A DNA stretch of 40,727 nt from an uncultured Collinsella sp. (GTDB lineage: Bacteria > Actinomycetota > Coriobacteriia > Coriobacteriales > Coriobacteriaceae), in NCBI GenBank assembly GCA_900757465.1, contig CAAENY010000013.1, forward strand, positions 1-40,727, written 5' to 3'. Position numbers and translations under genes: made by a program. Below are positions 15,393 through 23,845 of the stretch, piece by piece (positions within the stretch are counted from its first letter, which is position 1; every line of letters begins with the position of its first letter). The notes under the pieces were generated by a model that did no database searches, was not told the DNA's origin, and worked only from the letters and a program-made list of their open reading frames with translations.

Positions 15393-16290
15393 TGTAAAGA
15401 AACGTGGCGGATTGGGACGTGGACTCAATGCTTTGGTCTCAGAGGCCGAGTATGAGACCGGTGGTTCGGCTGCATCGGCTTCAAATGCCGCATCTGAAAC
15501 GAAACTACCTATTGAGGATATCGTTCCCAACCCTAATCAGCCGAGAATTCACTTTAACGAAACTGAACTTCGCGAGTTGAGCGAGTCAATCCAGGAACAT
15601 GGTGTTTTGCAGCCGCTTTTGGTTCGCAAGCATGGAAACGGCTATGAGATCATCGCTGGTGAGCGTCGTTACCAGGCGTCAAAGCTTGCTGGTCTTGAAG
15701 AACTGCCTGTCATCATTAAAGATGTAAATGATGAAGAGATGCTGGCTCTTGCTCTTATCGAAAACCTTCAGCGTTCTGATCTGAATCCTGTTGAAGAGGC
15801 TAAGGGCTATCGACAGCTCATCGATGCCAGCGGTATGACACAGGAGGCTTTGTCGAAGGCAGTAAGCAAGTCTCGCTCTGCAATTACAAACTCGCTGCGT
15901 CTTCTCGATCTCCCCGAAATAGTTCAGCAGATGATTTTTGAGGGTAAACTTACTGCTGGTCATGCACGTGCGATTCTTGCAGTTCCCTATGAGGATGCTC
16001 GAATTCGACTTGCTGAGAAGGTTGTTGCAGAGGGACTTTCCGTAAGAGCGACAGAAAATCTTGCTCCGTTGTTTTCTGCCGGAGAGACGCCTAAAACGCC
16101 GAGGCCTGCAATGCCTCAGTCTTTTAAAAAGGCTGCCCGCGTACTTCGTACGGTATTTAATACCAACGTGCGCGTGAAGAGCTCGCGTGGAAAGAATAAG
16201 ATTGAGATTGAGTTTAAAGACGAGGAAGAGCTCTCTCGTATTCTTGGCGAAATGATTCAGTTTGATCAAGGAGGCCAAGATGAGGAATAA
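15385..16290 (+). CDS. parB: Chromosome partitioning protein ParB (Spo0J)
   Basis: ParB binds parS and spreads as a CTP-dependent clamp. It is 301 aa. The N-terminal tail KKRGGLGRGLNAL is the ParA-stimulating segment. The CTP-binding box is GERRYQA (92-98; most relatives have Arg where Gln97 stands), followed by ENLQR (126-130), a helix-turn-helix at about 150-172 and GHARAIL (192-198). The C-terminal dimerisation domain ends in acidic residues. The GTG start is inside the parA end, and a small membrane-protein gene starts inside the parB end. Confidence 0.96.
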   Translation: MPSVKKRGGLGRGLNALVSEAEYETGGSAASASNAASETKLPIEDIVPNPNQPRIHFNETELRELSESIQEHGVLQPLLVRKHGNGYEIIAGERRYQASKLAGLEELPVIIKDVNDEEMLALALIENLQRSDLNPVEEAKGYRQLIDASGMTQEALSKAVSKSRSAITNSLRLLDLPEIVQQMIFEGKLTAGHARAILAVPYEDARIRLAEKVVAEGLSVRATENLAPLFSAGETPKTPRPAMPQSFKKAARVLRTVFNTNVRVKSSRGKNKIEIEFKDEEELSRILGEMIQFDQGGQDEE

Positions 16291-16534
16291 GATTTTAACT
16301 GCGATTGCATTGGCGGCGACTGTCGCGGCTGGTGCCTTTGCTGGCTATAAGATCGCAACAGACGATGAACTTCGAGGTCGTCTGCTTCGAGGCGCGCAAG
16401 ATATCGTCGATACTTCCAAAAAGAAAATGGATGTAATGACAGAAGATGTTGCCATGCGTACTGCTCAGGTAACAAAGAATCCTAAGATTAATCAGGGGTG
16501 GGTTAGCAACCAATGGGAAAATGTAGGCTATTAG
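16280..16534 (+). CDS. Small membrane protein coupled to parB
   Basis: An 84-aa protein I do not recognise. ATG at 16280 follows GGAGG at about 5 nt and overlaps the last 11 nt of parB, so translation is probably coupled. Residues 1-25 are a membrane segment (KILTAIALAATVAAGAFAGY), and the rest is a charged helical tail (DDELRGRLLRG, then DTSKKKMDVM) ending NQWENVGY. The shape resembles YtxH-like anchored proteins, but no homology can be claimed. Its position suggests a link with ParABS. The stop lies in the second palindrome. Confidence 0.75.
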   Translation: MRNKILTAIALAATVAAGAFAGYKIATDDELRGRLLRGAQDIVDTSKKKMDVMTEDVAMRTAQVTKNPKINQGWVSNQWENVGY

Positions 16535-16542
16535 GTACCTAA
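16531..16542. repeat. Perfect 12-bp palindrome, copy 2
   Basis: TTAGGTACCTAA followed by C, identical to the copy at 13027; it contains the stop codon of the small membrane protein gene. Confidence 0.7.
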
Positions 16543-16564
16543 CAATTACTTAGCATATTTTGAT

Positions 16565-16604
16565 GGGTCCTTGTCTGATTCACGAGACAAGGACCCCTTA
16601 TTTT
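16565..16604 (+). terminator. Terminator of the parAB transcript
   Basis: A 12-bp perfect stem (16565-16576 with 16585-16596) has an 8-nt loop and a T-rich tail. Confidence 0.85.
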
Positions 16605-16650
16605 GGCCGTAAAAATGGGACCAGTAGCAGCTGATTCAAAAGTAAGGTCA

Positions 16651-16694
16651 ATAAATGAAACGACCCCGGTTGCATATCCTGCAACCGGGGTCGT
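16651..16694 (-). terminator. Terminator of rlmN
   Basis: A 15-bp perfect stem (16660-16674 with 16680-16694) has a 5-nt loop and, read on the minus strand, a T-rich tail (TTTCATTTATT). Confidence 0.85.
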
Positions 16695-16698
16695 TCGA

Positions 16699-16714
16699 TG
16701 TTTCACATGAAACG
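16699..16714. promoter_or_regulatory. parS-like site beside rlmN
   Basis: TGTTTCACATGAAACG matches the exact parS at 14 of 16 positions. It lies in the short 3' gap of rlmN next to its terminator, about 2.2 kb from the main cluster. Confidence 0.5.
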
Positions 16715-16732
16715 TTTTGGGGTGTGACTCCC

Positions 16733-17785
16733 CTATGCGTTTTTCTGGACTTTGAAGCGCTGCTTCAGCTGTCCGCAAGCGGCGTCAATATCGTTACCAC
16801 GGGAGTTACGAATCGTGGTCTCGATGCCACGGGACTCAAGACGACGCTGAAGATCCTCAACCTTATGAATCGGCGACGGCTTGAGCGGGCTGCCCTCGAT
16901 GTCGTTAAGCTGAATGAGGTTAACGTGGCACAGCGTTCCCTCGCAGAAGTCGCAGAGCGCCTGCATCTCGGGATTCGTATCGTTGACGCCTTCGATCATG
17001 GCATACTCATAGGTCGGGCGGCGGCCAGTCTTCTCGGTGTAGAGCTGAAGCGCTTCGTGAAGGCGAAGCAGCGTGTACTTCTTAACACCGGGCATGAGCT
17101 TATTGCGCGTCGACTGGATGGCGGAATGCAGGGAAACGGCAAGCGTGAATTGCTCGGGGATGTCGGCAAATTTGCGAATACCGGGAATAACGCCGCTGGT
17201 AGAGACGGTGAGGTGACGAGCGCCGATACCGATGCCGTCGGGGTCGTTGAGGATTCGCAGCGCCTTGAGAACCTCGTCGTAGTTGGCAAACGGCTCGCCC
17301 TGGCCCATGAAGACAACGCTCGTGGCGCGCTCGCCAAAGTCGTTGGATACATGAAGTACCTGGTCGACGATCTCTTGAGCGGTCAGAGAACGCTTGAGGC
17401 CGTTGAGACCGGTAGCGCAAAAGGCGCAGCCCATGCCGCAGCCTGCCTGGGTGGAAACGCAGACGGAAAGCTTGTTGCGACGGGGCATACCGACGGTCTC
17501 GACGGAAATGCCGTCGTGGTACTCGAGCAGGTACTTGCGAGAGCCATCTTTGGAAACCTGCTTGGTGAGTTCAGTCGGCGTGTCAAAGGCAAAAGCCTCT
17601 TTAAGCTGCTCGCGGAAAGCCTTGGGAAGGTTGGTCATGTCGTCAAACGAACAAACGTTCTTCTCAAAGACCCATTCGATGAGCTGCTTTGCGCGGAAGG
17701 CGGGCTGGCCAAGTTCGGCCACGAGCTCGCGAATATCGTTTTGGCTCAAGTCGCGAATGTCCTGAGATTTAGTCCTGGGATTCAT
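16733..17785 (-). CDS. rlmN: 23S rRNA A2503 / tRNA A37 C2-methyltransferase RlmN
   Basis: RlmN is a radical-SAM enzyme that methylates C2 of A2503 in 23S rRNA and A37 in some tRNAs. It is 350 aa, the usual length. The 4Fe-4S motif is CGMGCAFC (C116, C120, C123), the first methyl-transfer Cys is C109 and the second is C337 in DIDAACGQL. GQGEP and the C-terminal RNSRGNDI are typical. It runs opposite to parAB and is divergent from ddl. Confidence 0.96.
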   Translation of the reverse strand: MNPRTKSQDIRDLSQNDIRELVAELGQPAFRAKQLIEWVFEKNVCSFDDMTNLPKAFREQLKEAFAFDTPTELTKQVSKDGSRKYLLEYHDGISVETVGMPRRNKLSVCVSTQAGCGMGCAFCATGLNGLKRSLTAQEIVDQVLHVSNDFGERATSVVFMGQGEPFANYDEVLKALRILNDPDGIGIGARHLTVSTSGVIPGIRKFADIPEQFTLAVSLHSAIQSTRNKLMPGVKKYTLLRLHEALQLYTEKTGRRPTYEYAMIEGVNDTNPEMQALCDFCEGTLCHVNLIQLNDIEGSPLKPSPIHKVEDLQRRLESRGIETTIRNSRGNDIDAACGQLKQRFKVQKNA

Positions 17786-17800
17786 GGAAGCCTTTCGATT

Positions 17801-17830
17801 TTGGGGAAACGTAGAGGGTATCGCTACAAT
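17801..17830 (+). promoter_or_regulatory. Likely ddl promoter
   Basis: TTGGGG (17801-17806) and TACAAT (17825-17830) are 18 bp apart, about 40 bp before the ddl start. Confidence 0.55.
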
Positions 17831-17870
17831 ATGGTATCAGCTGCAGAAATTATAGAGGAGGAGTCTGCCC

Positions 17871-18833
17871 ATGCCGGGTAAAAGCCTAGAGAACATGCAC
17901 GTAGCGGTCTTGGCGGGCGGTCATTCCGCCGAGCGCGAGATCTCGCTCGATTCGGGAAAGAACGTCGTGGTGGCACTGAAGGAAGCCGGCTACACCTCGG
18001 TGGAGCTGCTTGACACGGCCGCTGATGACTTTATGGTAACCATGGCGACCGGCGGCTTCGACGTGGCATTTATCGCCATGCACGGCGCCGGCGGTGAGGA
18101 TGGCGCCATGCAGGGCGCCATGGAGACCCTGGGTATCCCCTACACGGCCTCGGGCGTGCTTGCCAGCGCCTGCGGTGCCGACAAGGAGGTCTCTAAGCTC
18201 CTGTACGCCAAGGCGGGCATTCCCATTGCCCCCGGCCTTGCGCTCGAGGTGGGCGATGAAGTCGATATCGATCATATCGTCGAGGTTTGTGGCGAGCGCT
18301 GCTTTGTGAAGCCGGCCGTCAACGGTTCCAGCTATGGCATTTCCCTGGTCCATGAGCCCTCCGAGCTGCCCGCGGCAATCGCCAAGGCGTTTGAGTACGG
18401 CGACAAAGTGCTGGTCGAGAAGTGCATCGAGGGTACCGAGATCACCGTCGGCGTATACGGCGAGGATGACGTGCGCGCCCTGCCGATTGTTGAGATCCGT
18501 AAGCCCGAGGACTGCGAGTTCTACGATCTTGACGTGAAATATGTCGACCCTACGGACATCCATCGCATTCCGGCGCAGATTTCACCCGAGAACTATGCTC
18601 GTGCCCAGGAGCTTGCCTGTGCCGCTCACAAGGCCCTCGGTTGCCTGGGCATCTCGCGCAGCGATTTTATCGTGAGCGAGGACGGCCCCGTTATCCTCGA
18701 GACCAATACCATTCCCGGTATGACCGATACGTCGCTGTATCCGGATGAGATCCGCCACACCGACGACATGACGTTCCCGCAGGTCTGTGACAGCCTGATC
18801 CGTATGGGTCTTCGTCGAGCGGGCATTGCATGA
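17871..18833 (+). CDS. ddl: D-alanine--D-alanine ligase
   Basis: Ddl joins two D-Ala for peptidoglycan precursors at the cost of ATP. It is 320 aa. The N-terminal AGGHSAEREISLDSG and the loop HGAGGEDGAMQG are typical; ATP-grasp residues follow (KPAVNGSSYGISLV, then LVEKCIEGTEITVGV), and the omega-loop FYDLDVKY has the Tyr of D-Ala-D-Ala rather than D-Ala-D-Lac enzymes. NTIPGMTDTSLYP closes the active site. GGAGGAG precedes the ATG. The stop overlaps the next start (ATGA), so it is cotranscribed with the helicase gene. Confidence 0.94.
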   Translation: MPGKSLENMHVAVLAGGHSAEREISLDSGKNVVVALKEAGYTSVELLDTAADDFMVTMATGGFDVAFIAMHGAGGEDGAMQGAMETLGIPYTASGVLASACGADKEVSKLLYAKAGIPIAPGLALEVGDEVDIDHIVEVCGERCFVKPAVNGSSYGISLVHEPSELPAAIAKAFEYGDKVLVEKCIEGTEITVGVYGEDDVRALPIVEIRKPEDCEFYDLDVKYVDPTDIHRIPAQISPENYARAQELACAAHKALGCLGISRSDFIVSEDGPVILETNTIPGMTDTSLYPDEIRHTDDMTFPQVCDSLIRMGLRRAGIA

Positions 18834-21724
18834 TAATCGAGGACGCGGTTTCGTCAGGAACGCCGCAGTTTGTCATCGACTCCTATGCCACGCTTGCCGA
18901 ACGCGCCAAAACGCAGTCCTTCGGCCTTATCGAGGAAGATGTGATTGTCCTCGATACCGAGACCACAGGTCTTTCGGTGCAGGACAACGAGCTGATCGAG
19001 ATCTCGGCGGCCCGTCTTTCGGGCCGCGAGGTCGTCGACCGCTTCGATACCTTCGTGCATCCCAAGCAGCTGATTCCCGCCGAGATTACCGAGCTCACGA
19101 GCATTACAAATGCCGATGTGGCAGATGCCCCGTCGGCCGTTGAGGCCGTCGCTGCTCTCGCTGATTTTGTCGGTGGTTGCCCGGTGATCGCACATAACGC
19201 TACGTTCGACCGCTCGTTTATCGAGTCGGTCAAAGGCGGCGTCAACGTGAGCGATATTTGGATCGATTCGCTGGCGCTGTCGCGCATCGCGCTTCCGCGC
19301 CTGGCCTCGCACAAGCTGTCTTTTATGGCCGATCTGTTTGGCTGTGACTCGGTATCACACCGTGCCAATGCCGACGTCGACGCCCTGTGTGGCGTATGGC
19401 GCGTGTTGCTCGTGGCGCTCACCGACTTGCCTCAGGGCCTCATGGCGCGCCTAGCCGACATGCATACGGATGTGCCTTGGTCCTATCGTCCTATCTTCTC
19501 ATTCTTGGCGGGGCAGAACCCTGGTTCTATCTTCTCTCTCAGCGCCGCTCGTGCTGACGTTCTCAAGGCCGATCGCGCCGACGATCGGGTGGACGCCGAC
19601 GAACTGCCGGTCCTCAAGATGCCGAGTCGTGAGGAGATTGAGGCAGACTATGCGCCGGGTGGCCTGGTCAATCGCATGTATCCCACCTACGAGCCGCGTG
19701 ATGAGCAGATCGCGATGGCGCTCGAGGTCCGCGATGCGTTGGTCGCGGGCACTCATCGTGTAATTGAGGCGGGCACAGGCGTCGGCAAATCGATGGCCTA
19801 TCTGGTGCCTTTTGCCGAGGCAGCACGCCGTAACAACATAACGGTTGGTATTGCGACCAAATCGAACAATCTTGCCGACCAGCTCATGTACCATGAGCTG
19901 CCAAAACTTGCCGAGCAACTGGACAGTGGTCTGTCATTTTGCGCTCTCAAGGGCTATGACCACTATCCGTGTCTGCGCAAGCTTGAGCGCATGAGCCGAG
20001 GCCAGGTCGAGATTACCACCAAGCGCGATCCGGCAGACACGCTCACGGCGGTCGCGGTCATTATGGCGTACGTCTGCCAATCAGCCGATGGCGACCTCGA
20101 CTCGCTCGGCATTCGGTGGCGCAGCGTCAACCGTCCCGATTTTACGACGGCCTCGCGCGAGTGTGCTCGTCACCTCTGCCCGTTTTTCCCTGATAAATGT
20201 TTGGTCCACGGCGCTCGCCGTCGTGCGGCGCATGCCGATGTGGTGGTCACCAACCATTCCCTGCTGTTCCGCAATGTCGCGGCCGAGGGCAGGATTTTAC
20301 CTCCGATTCGTCATTGGGTAATCGACGAGGCCCATTCCATCGAGCGCGAGGCGCGCCGTCAGTGGGCGCGTGTGGTGTCGGCGGACGAATCACGCGTTCT
20401 GTTTGAGCGCCTGGGCGGCTCGAGCGCCGGCGCGCTAAGCCAGGTTTCCCGTGATTTGGCAACCTCCGAGGGCTCTACGCTCTATCTGGGCCTTACTGCC
20501 AAGGCGACGTCGACGGTTGCGCGCGCGAGCATGGCAATCGCCGACGTGTTCGATGGCGTTCGCGAGCTCGGCCGCCGTGCGCGTGGGGGTTATGACAATG
20601 CCAATCTATGGATTGGCCCCGAGCTGCGCGAATCTGACGACTGGCATGATTTCTTACAGTCGGCCTACACTGGCATCGACGCATTGGAACAAGCTGACAA
20701 GGGCGTCGACGCGCTGGTGCAAGCCGTCGCCGCCGACAAGCCCGAGGTTGTTGTCGACCTGGGTGATATCTCGCGCCGCCTGCACGAGCTGGTCGAGAAC
20801 CTCAAACTCATCATTGATGGCACCGATGAACACTACGTATATTCGCTGCAGGTCAATCGCAGGTTGCGTGCCGGCGGAGAGTCAATGACCGCAGAGCGCA
20901 TCGACATTGGCGAGGCCTTGGCAACCGAGTGGCTGCCCGAGGTTCACACGGCTATCTTTGCCTCGGCAACCATGACGGTGTCCAAAAGCTTTGAGCACTT
21001 CAACCATGCTGTCGGCCTCGATCGCATCGGTGCTTCAGCATCCTCATCGCTGCACTTGGACTCGAGCTACGACTTCGATTCGAACATGGCTGTAGTCGTT
21101 GCGGGCGATATCCCCGATCCGCGCGATCGTGAGAGCTATCTTACGGCGCTCGAGCGCGTGCTGGTCGACGCCCATCTTGCCATGGGCGGATCGGTGCTCA
21201 CGTTGTTCACCAATCGGCGCGACATGGAAGACCTGTACGCCCGCGTTGAGCCCAAGATGGCCCGTGCGGGTCTGGAGCTCAACTGCCAGCAGCGCAACTC
21301 ATCTCCTCGTCGCCTGCGCGACCGGTTTATCAACGAGCCGACCTCGTCGCTTTTTGCGCTTAAGGCCTTCTGGGAGGGGTTTGACGCCAGCGGCGAGACG
21401 CTGCGTTGTGTCATCATTCCCAAGCTGCCGTTCTCGAGCCCCACGGACCCGCTCTCGTGCGAGCGCAACCTGCGCGAAGACCGCGCTTGGGCGCGCTATT
21501 CGCTGCCCGAGGCGGTGCTCGAGGTTAAGCAGGCGGCCGGCCGCCTTATCCGCTCGTCGACCGATTGCGGCGTGCTGATTCTGGCCGACCCGCGCCTGGT
21601 GACGAAGGGCTACGGGAAGAAGTTCTTAACGTCGCTGCCCACGAGCTCCTACCAGCGCATCGAATCGGCGCAGATCGGTCACTATCTGCAACTGTGGCGC
21701 GCACGTCACGAGCGGCGGCGCTAA
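18830..21724 (+). CDS. dinG: DinG-family helicase with N-terminal DEDD exonuclease
   Basis: A 964-aa fusion. Residues about 37-195 are a DnaQ-like 3'-5' exonuclease: DTETTG (42-47), HNATFDR (122-128) and HRANADVDA (178-185). The helicase has Walker A EAGTGVGKS (313-321) and the DEAH box (499-502). Four Cys (381, 445, 450, 457) stand where DinG/XPD helicases bind a 4Fe-4S cluster. Later motifs include ASATM and KAFWEGFD, then QAAGRLIR. Family members unwind DNA with 5' tails, D-loops or R-loops. It overlaps ddl by 4 nt, and its stop overlaps the stop of the convergent WYL gene. Confidence 0.92.
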   Translation: MIIEDAVSSGTPQFVIDSYATLAERAKTQSFGLIEEDVIVLDTETTGLSVQDNELIEISAARLSGREVVDRFDTFVHPKQLIPAEITELTSITNADVADAPSAVEAVAALADFVGGCPVIAHNATFDRSFIESVKGGVNVSDIWIDSLALSRIALPRLASHKLSFMADLFGCDSVSHRANADVDALCGVWRVLLVALTDLPQGLMARLADMHTDVPWSYRPIFSFLAGQNPGSIFSLSAARADVLKADRADDRVDADELPVLKMPSREEIEADYAPGGLVNRMYPTYEPRDEQIAMALEVRDALVAGTHRVIEAGTGVGKSMAYLVPFAEAARRNNITVGIATKSNNLADQLMYHELPKLAEQLDSGLSFCALKGYDHYPCLRKLERMSRGQVEITTKRDPADTLTAVAVIMAYVCQSADGDLDSLGIRWRSVNRPDFTTASRECARHLCPFFPDKCLVHGARRRAAHADVVVTNHSLLFRNVAAEGRILPPIRHWVIDEAHSIEREARRQWARVVSADESRVLFERLGGSSAGALSQVSRDLATSEGSTLYLGLTAKATSTVARASMAIADVFDGVRELGRRARGGYDNANLWIGPELRESDDWHDFLQSAYTGIDALEQADKGVDALVQAVAADKPEVVVDLGDISRRLHELVENLKLIIDGTDEHYVYSLQVNRRLRAGGESMTAERIDIGEALATEWLPEVHTAIFASATMTVSKSFEHFNHAVGLDRIGASASSSLHLDSSYDFDSNMAVVVAGDIPDPRDRESYLTALERVLVDAHLAMGGSVLTLFTNRRDMEDLYARVEPKMARAGLELNCQQRNSSPRRLRDRFINEPTSSLFALKAFWEGFDASGETLRCVIIPKLPFSSPTDPLSCERNLREDRAWARYSLPEAVLEVKQAAGRLIRSSTDCGVLILADPRLVTKGYGKKFLTSLPTSSYQRIESAQIGHYLQLWRARHERRR

Positions 21725-22638
21725 AGCGGACAGACGAGGGTTTTTGCCATATCGCACAGACGCTTTGACAGGGCGGGGTCATCCAAGATGCGGATGGCTC
21801 CGCCCGCTGCGATTATCTGGCTCAGTAGCCAACGCTCGGAGCCGTAATGCACGGTTACCGTTGCCATGTCTGCCCCGCTGCGCTCGATTAGGGTGATGCC
21901 GGCCCAGTCCAGATGCTCCGCCATATCGAATGGCATCAAGAGCTTTGCGCTACGCTGCGTCCGGGCAAGGGAATCGTGGAGGGATGCGACGTCCGGTGTG
22001 TGAGGCACGACGGAGTCTTCCGTCAAGGTGAGTCCCTCGATTTTATCCATGCGATAGGTGCGCTGCTCATCGACCGCGATGTCCCAGGCAATCAGGTATG
22101 TTTGGTCGCCGTTTACCGTAGTGCGCAAGGGGTCGACCAGACGCTCGCGTGGCCGCGCATCGTCCATCGAGCGATACAAGATGCGGCAACGAACACCGTC
22201 CTGAATGGCGCAGCTCAGCTGCTGCCAGTGCGACCCGTGGTTGACGGTGTCAAAGACGTGCTGGTTATAGCCGAGTTCTTCGGGTAGAAGGGCGTGTCGA
22301 ATCCGAGCTGCCGTCTGTGGCTCGATCCCCAACGATTCAAGTTCATGGTTGAGCACAGCGCCCTCGGCGGCACTCAGGCGCAGCGGTAGCACACGCCCGG
22401 CGTCACCGGTGAGGGCCACACGCTCACCGCGGCATTCGCAGATGATGCGCGCGCCCGATTCTCGGTCCGCGAGCGTCGAGACGATCTCGAGAATCTCGTC
22501 GAGCGACACCCCTGTGATGTCAAAGCGGCTGCAAATCTCGGTTCGTGTCATGCCGCTCTCGCCGGCGGCGTAGAGGGCCTCCATGATGTCGATGGCGCGA
22601 GAGAGCCTCTGCTCGCTGGTGAGTTTACGCACGGGCAT
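21721..22638 (-). CDS. WYL-domain transcriptional regulator, PafC-like
   Basis: A 305-aa regulator. An N-terminal winged helix (about 8-75, with GMTRTEICSRFDITGVSLDEI) is followed by the WYL domain (about 140-225), with the family motif as TYLIAWD then RTYRMDKIEGL, and a C-terminal WCX-like extension. WYL domains bind ligands, often nucleic acid. Being the second of two overlapping WYL genes, it fits PafC of the PafBC heterodimer that activates DNA-damage genes in mycobacteria; that function here is inference. It overlaps the upstream WYL gene by 14 nt. Confidence 0.85.
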   Translation of the reverse strand: MPVRKLTSEQRLSRAIDIMEALYAAGESGMTRTEICSRFDITGVSLDEILEIVSTLADRESGARIICECRGERVALTGDAGRVLPLRLSAAEGAVLNHELESLGIEPQTAARIRHALLPEELGYNQHVFDTVNHGSHWQQLSCAIQDGVRCRILYRSMDDARPRERLVDPLRTTVNGDQTYLIAWDIAVDEQRTYRMDKIEGLTLTEDSVVPHTPDVASLHDSLARTQRSAKLLMPFDMAEHLDWAGITLIERSGADMATVTVHYGSERWLLSQIIAAGGAIRILDDPALSKRLCDMAKTLVCPL

Positions 22639-23647
22639 GCTCGTGCACCGTCCTTTCGATGAGGTGGTTCCACGCCTGTTTGAGCGATTTGGGGGCCACG
22701 GGTCTCATGCCGTCCATGGCGTGGGCCATGCAAAATGAGGTGGCGGCTTCAAGGTCGCGCACGTCAACGGTCCAGATCCATCCCGCATCGGTGTGTGCGA
22801 GCTCACCTCGCCCGCGCGTGAGGCCGTTGATCATATCGATCTGCGTCTGAGGGGCGAACGAGAACGTGGCTGCAACGGGCGGTCGGTCGGCGAAATCGAA
22901 TTCAAAGAACAGATAGTCGTTGAGATTGAAGTCCGCAGGGATGGCGTAGGCCTTCGAAGGACGCCAAGCGCGAACGATACGGTCGCAGCGGAATGTCCTG
23001 ATGTCGTCGGTGACATTGTCGAGGCCGCAGAAGTACGCCACGCCCTCGCGTTCGAACATGCCGTAGACACAGACGGTACGTTCTTTCTGCTCGCCGCTTC
23101 CGTTCTGATATAAAAATCGCAGCGCGCATCGCTCGGCAAAGGCGCTCCATACCGCATCGACGGTGGGAGAGCGGCGGATCGGTGCTTCGTCCGCCGCCGA
23201 TATGCCGGTGAGGTAGGCAATTTTGGAGCGAATATCGGCAAGCGGCGCGGCAAAGGTGGAAGAGCCGGCCGCTAGCGTCTGGTCGATGGCGTTGAGCAGG
23301 ATATCGGCGTCGTCTGCGGTGATGAGGCCGCCTGCAGCAAACGTGTGCTCGCGGTCGATTGTCCACGAGCTTTCCTCGGTCTCCTGCGCACCGGCGGGGC
23401 GAACCTCCTTGATTAAGATGCCACGCTCGAGCAGTTTGTCACGATCGCGCCGAAACTTGCGCTTATCCGAGTCAATGTTGCCCGAGCCATATCCCAGGTC
23501 AGAATCCAAGACGATCTGCTCGGTCGTCAGCGGTTCGGGGGAGCTGTTGAGCACAAAGAAAAGATTGAGGATGCGCTGAGCCGTTTTATCGAAACTGGGC
23601 TCCGAATTCCCCTTTTTAATTGTCGCGGTCGCGTCGCTTGCCGTCAT
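22625..23647 (-). CDS. WYL-domain transcriptional regulator, PafB-like
   Basis: A 340-aa regulator and first gene of the WYL pair. Residues about 18-80 form a winged helix (TAQRILNLFFVLNSSPEPLTTEQI, split by a Lys/Arg-rich stretch DSDKRKFRRDRDKL). The WYL domain at about 165-240 has GVAYFCGLD and RTFRCDRI. The C-terminal part is typical of the family. It is divergent from the M28-like gene, with a 198-bp shared upstream region. Pairing with the next gene suggests a heterodimer of PafBC type. Confidence 0.85.
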   Translation of the reverse strand: MTASDATATIKKGNSEPSFDKTAQRILNLFFVLNSSPEPLTTEQIVLDSDLGYGSGNIDSDKRKFRRDRDKLLERGILIKEVRPAGAQETEESSWTIDREHTFAAGGLITADDADILLNAIDQTLAAGSSTFAAPLADIRSKIAYLTGISAADEAPIRRSPTVDAVWSAFAERCALRFLYQNGSGEQKERTVCVYGMFEREGVAYFCGLDNVTDDIRTFRCDRIVRAWRPSKAYAIPADFNLNDYLFFEFDFADRPPVAATFSFAPQTQIDMINGLTRGRGELAHTDAGWIWTVDVRDLEAATSFCMAHAMDGMRPVAPKSLKQAWNHLIERTVHEHARA

Positions 23648-23845
23648 AGAGTCCTCGCATGAGAAGGTGGTTTGCTGCCATGATTTTAGTCCGATATGGA
23701 GATTAGGCTATATCCTTGTCCGCTCGGGGCGTTAAGATGGCCCGAATTCGGTCGTTTGCGCTCGCTCGGGGTATACTTTCGACTATATACGGTTCTAATG
23801 TGCATGCATTGGGCCTATTTGTCGGATTATGGATGTGGAGCGCAC

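Noticed and set aside
17871..18833. Vancomycin-type D-Ala-D-Lac ligase
   Set aside because: The omega-loop has the Tyr (FYDLDVKY) of ordinary D-Ala-D-Ala ligases, and no vanH or vanX genes are adjacent.
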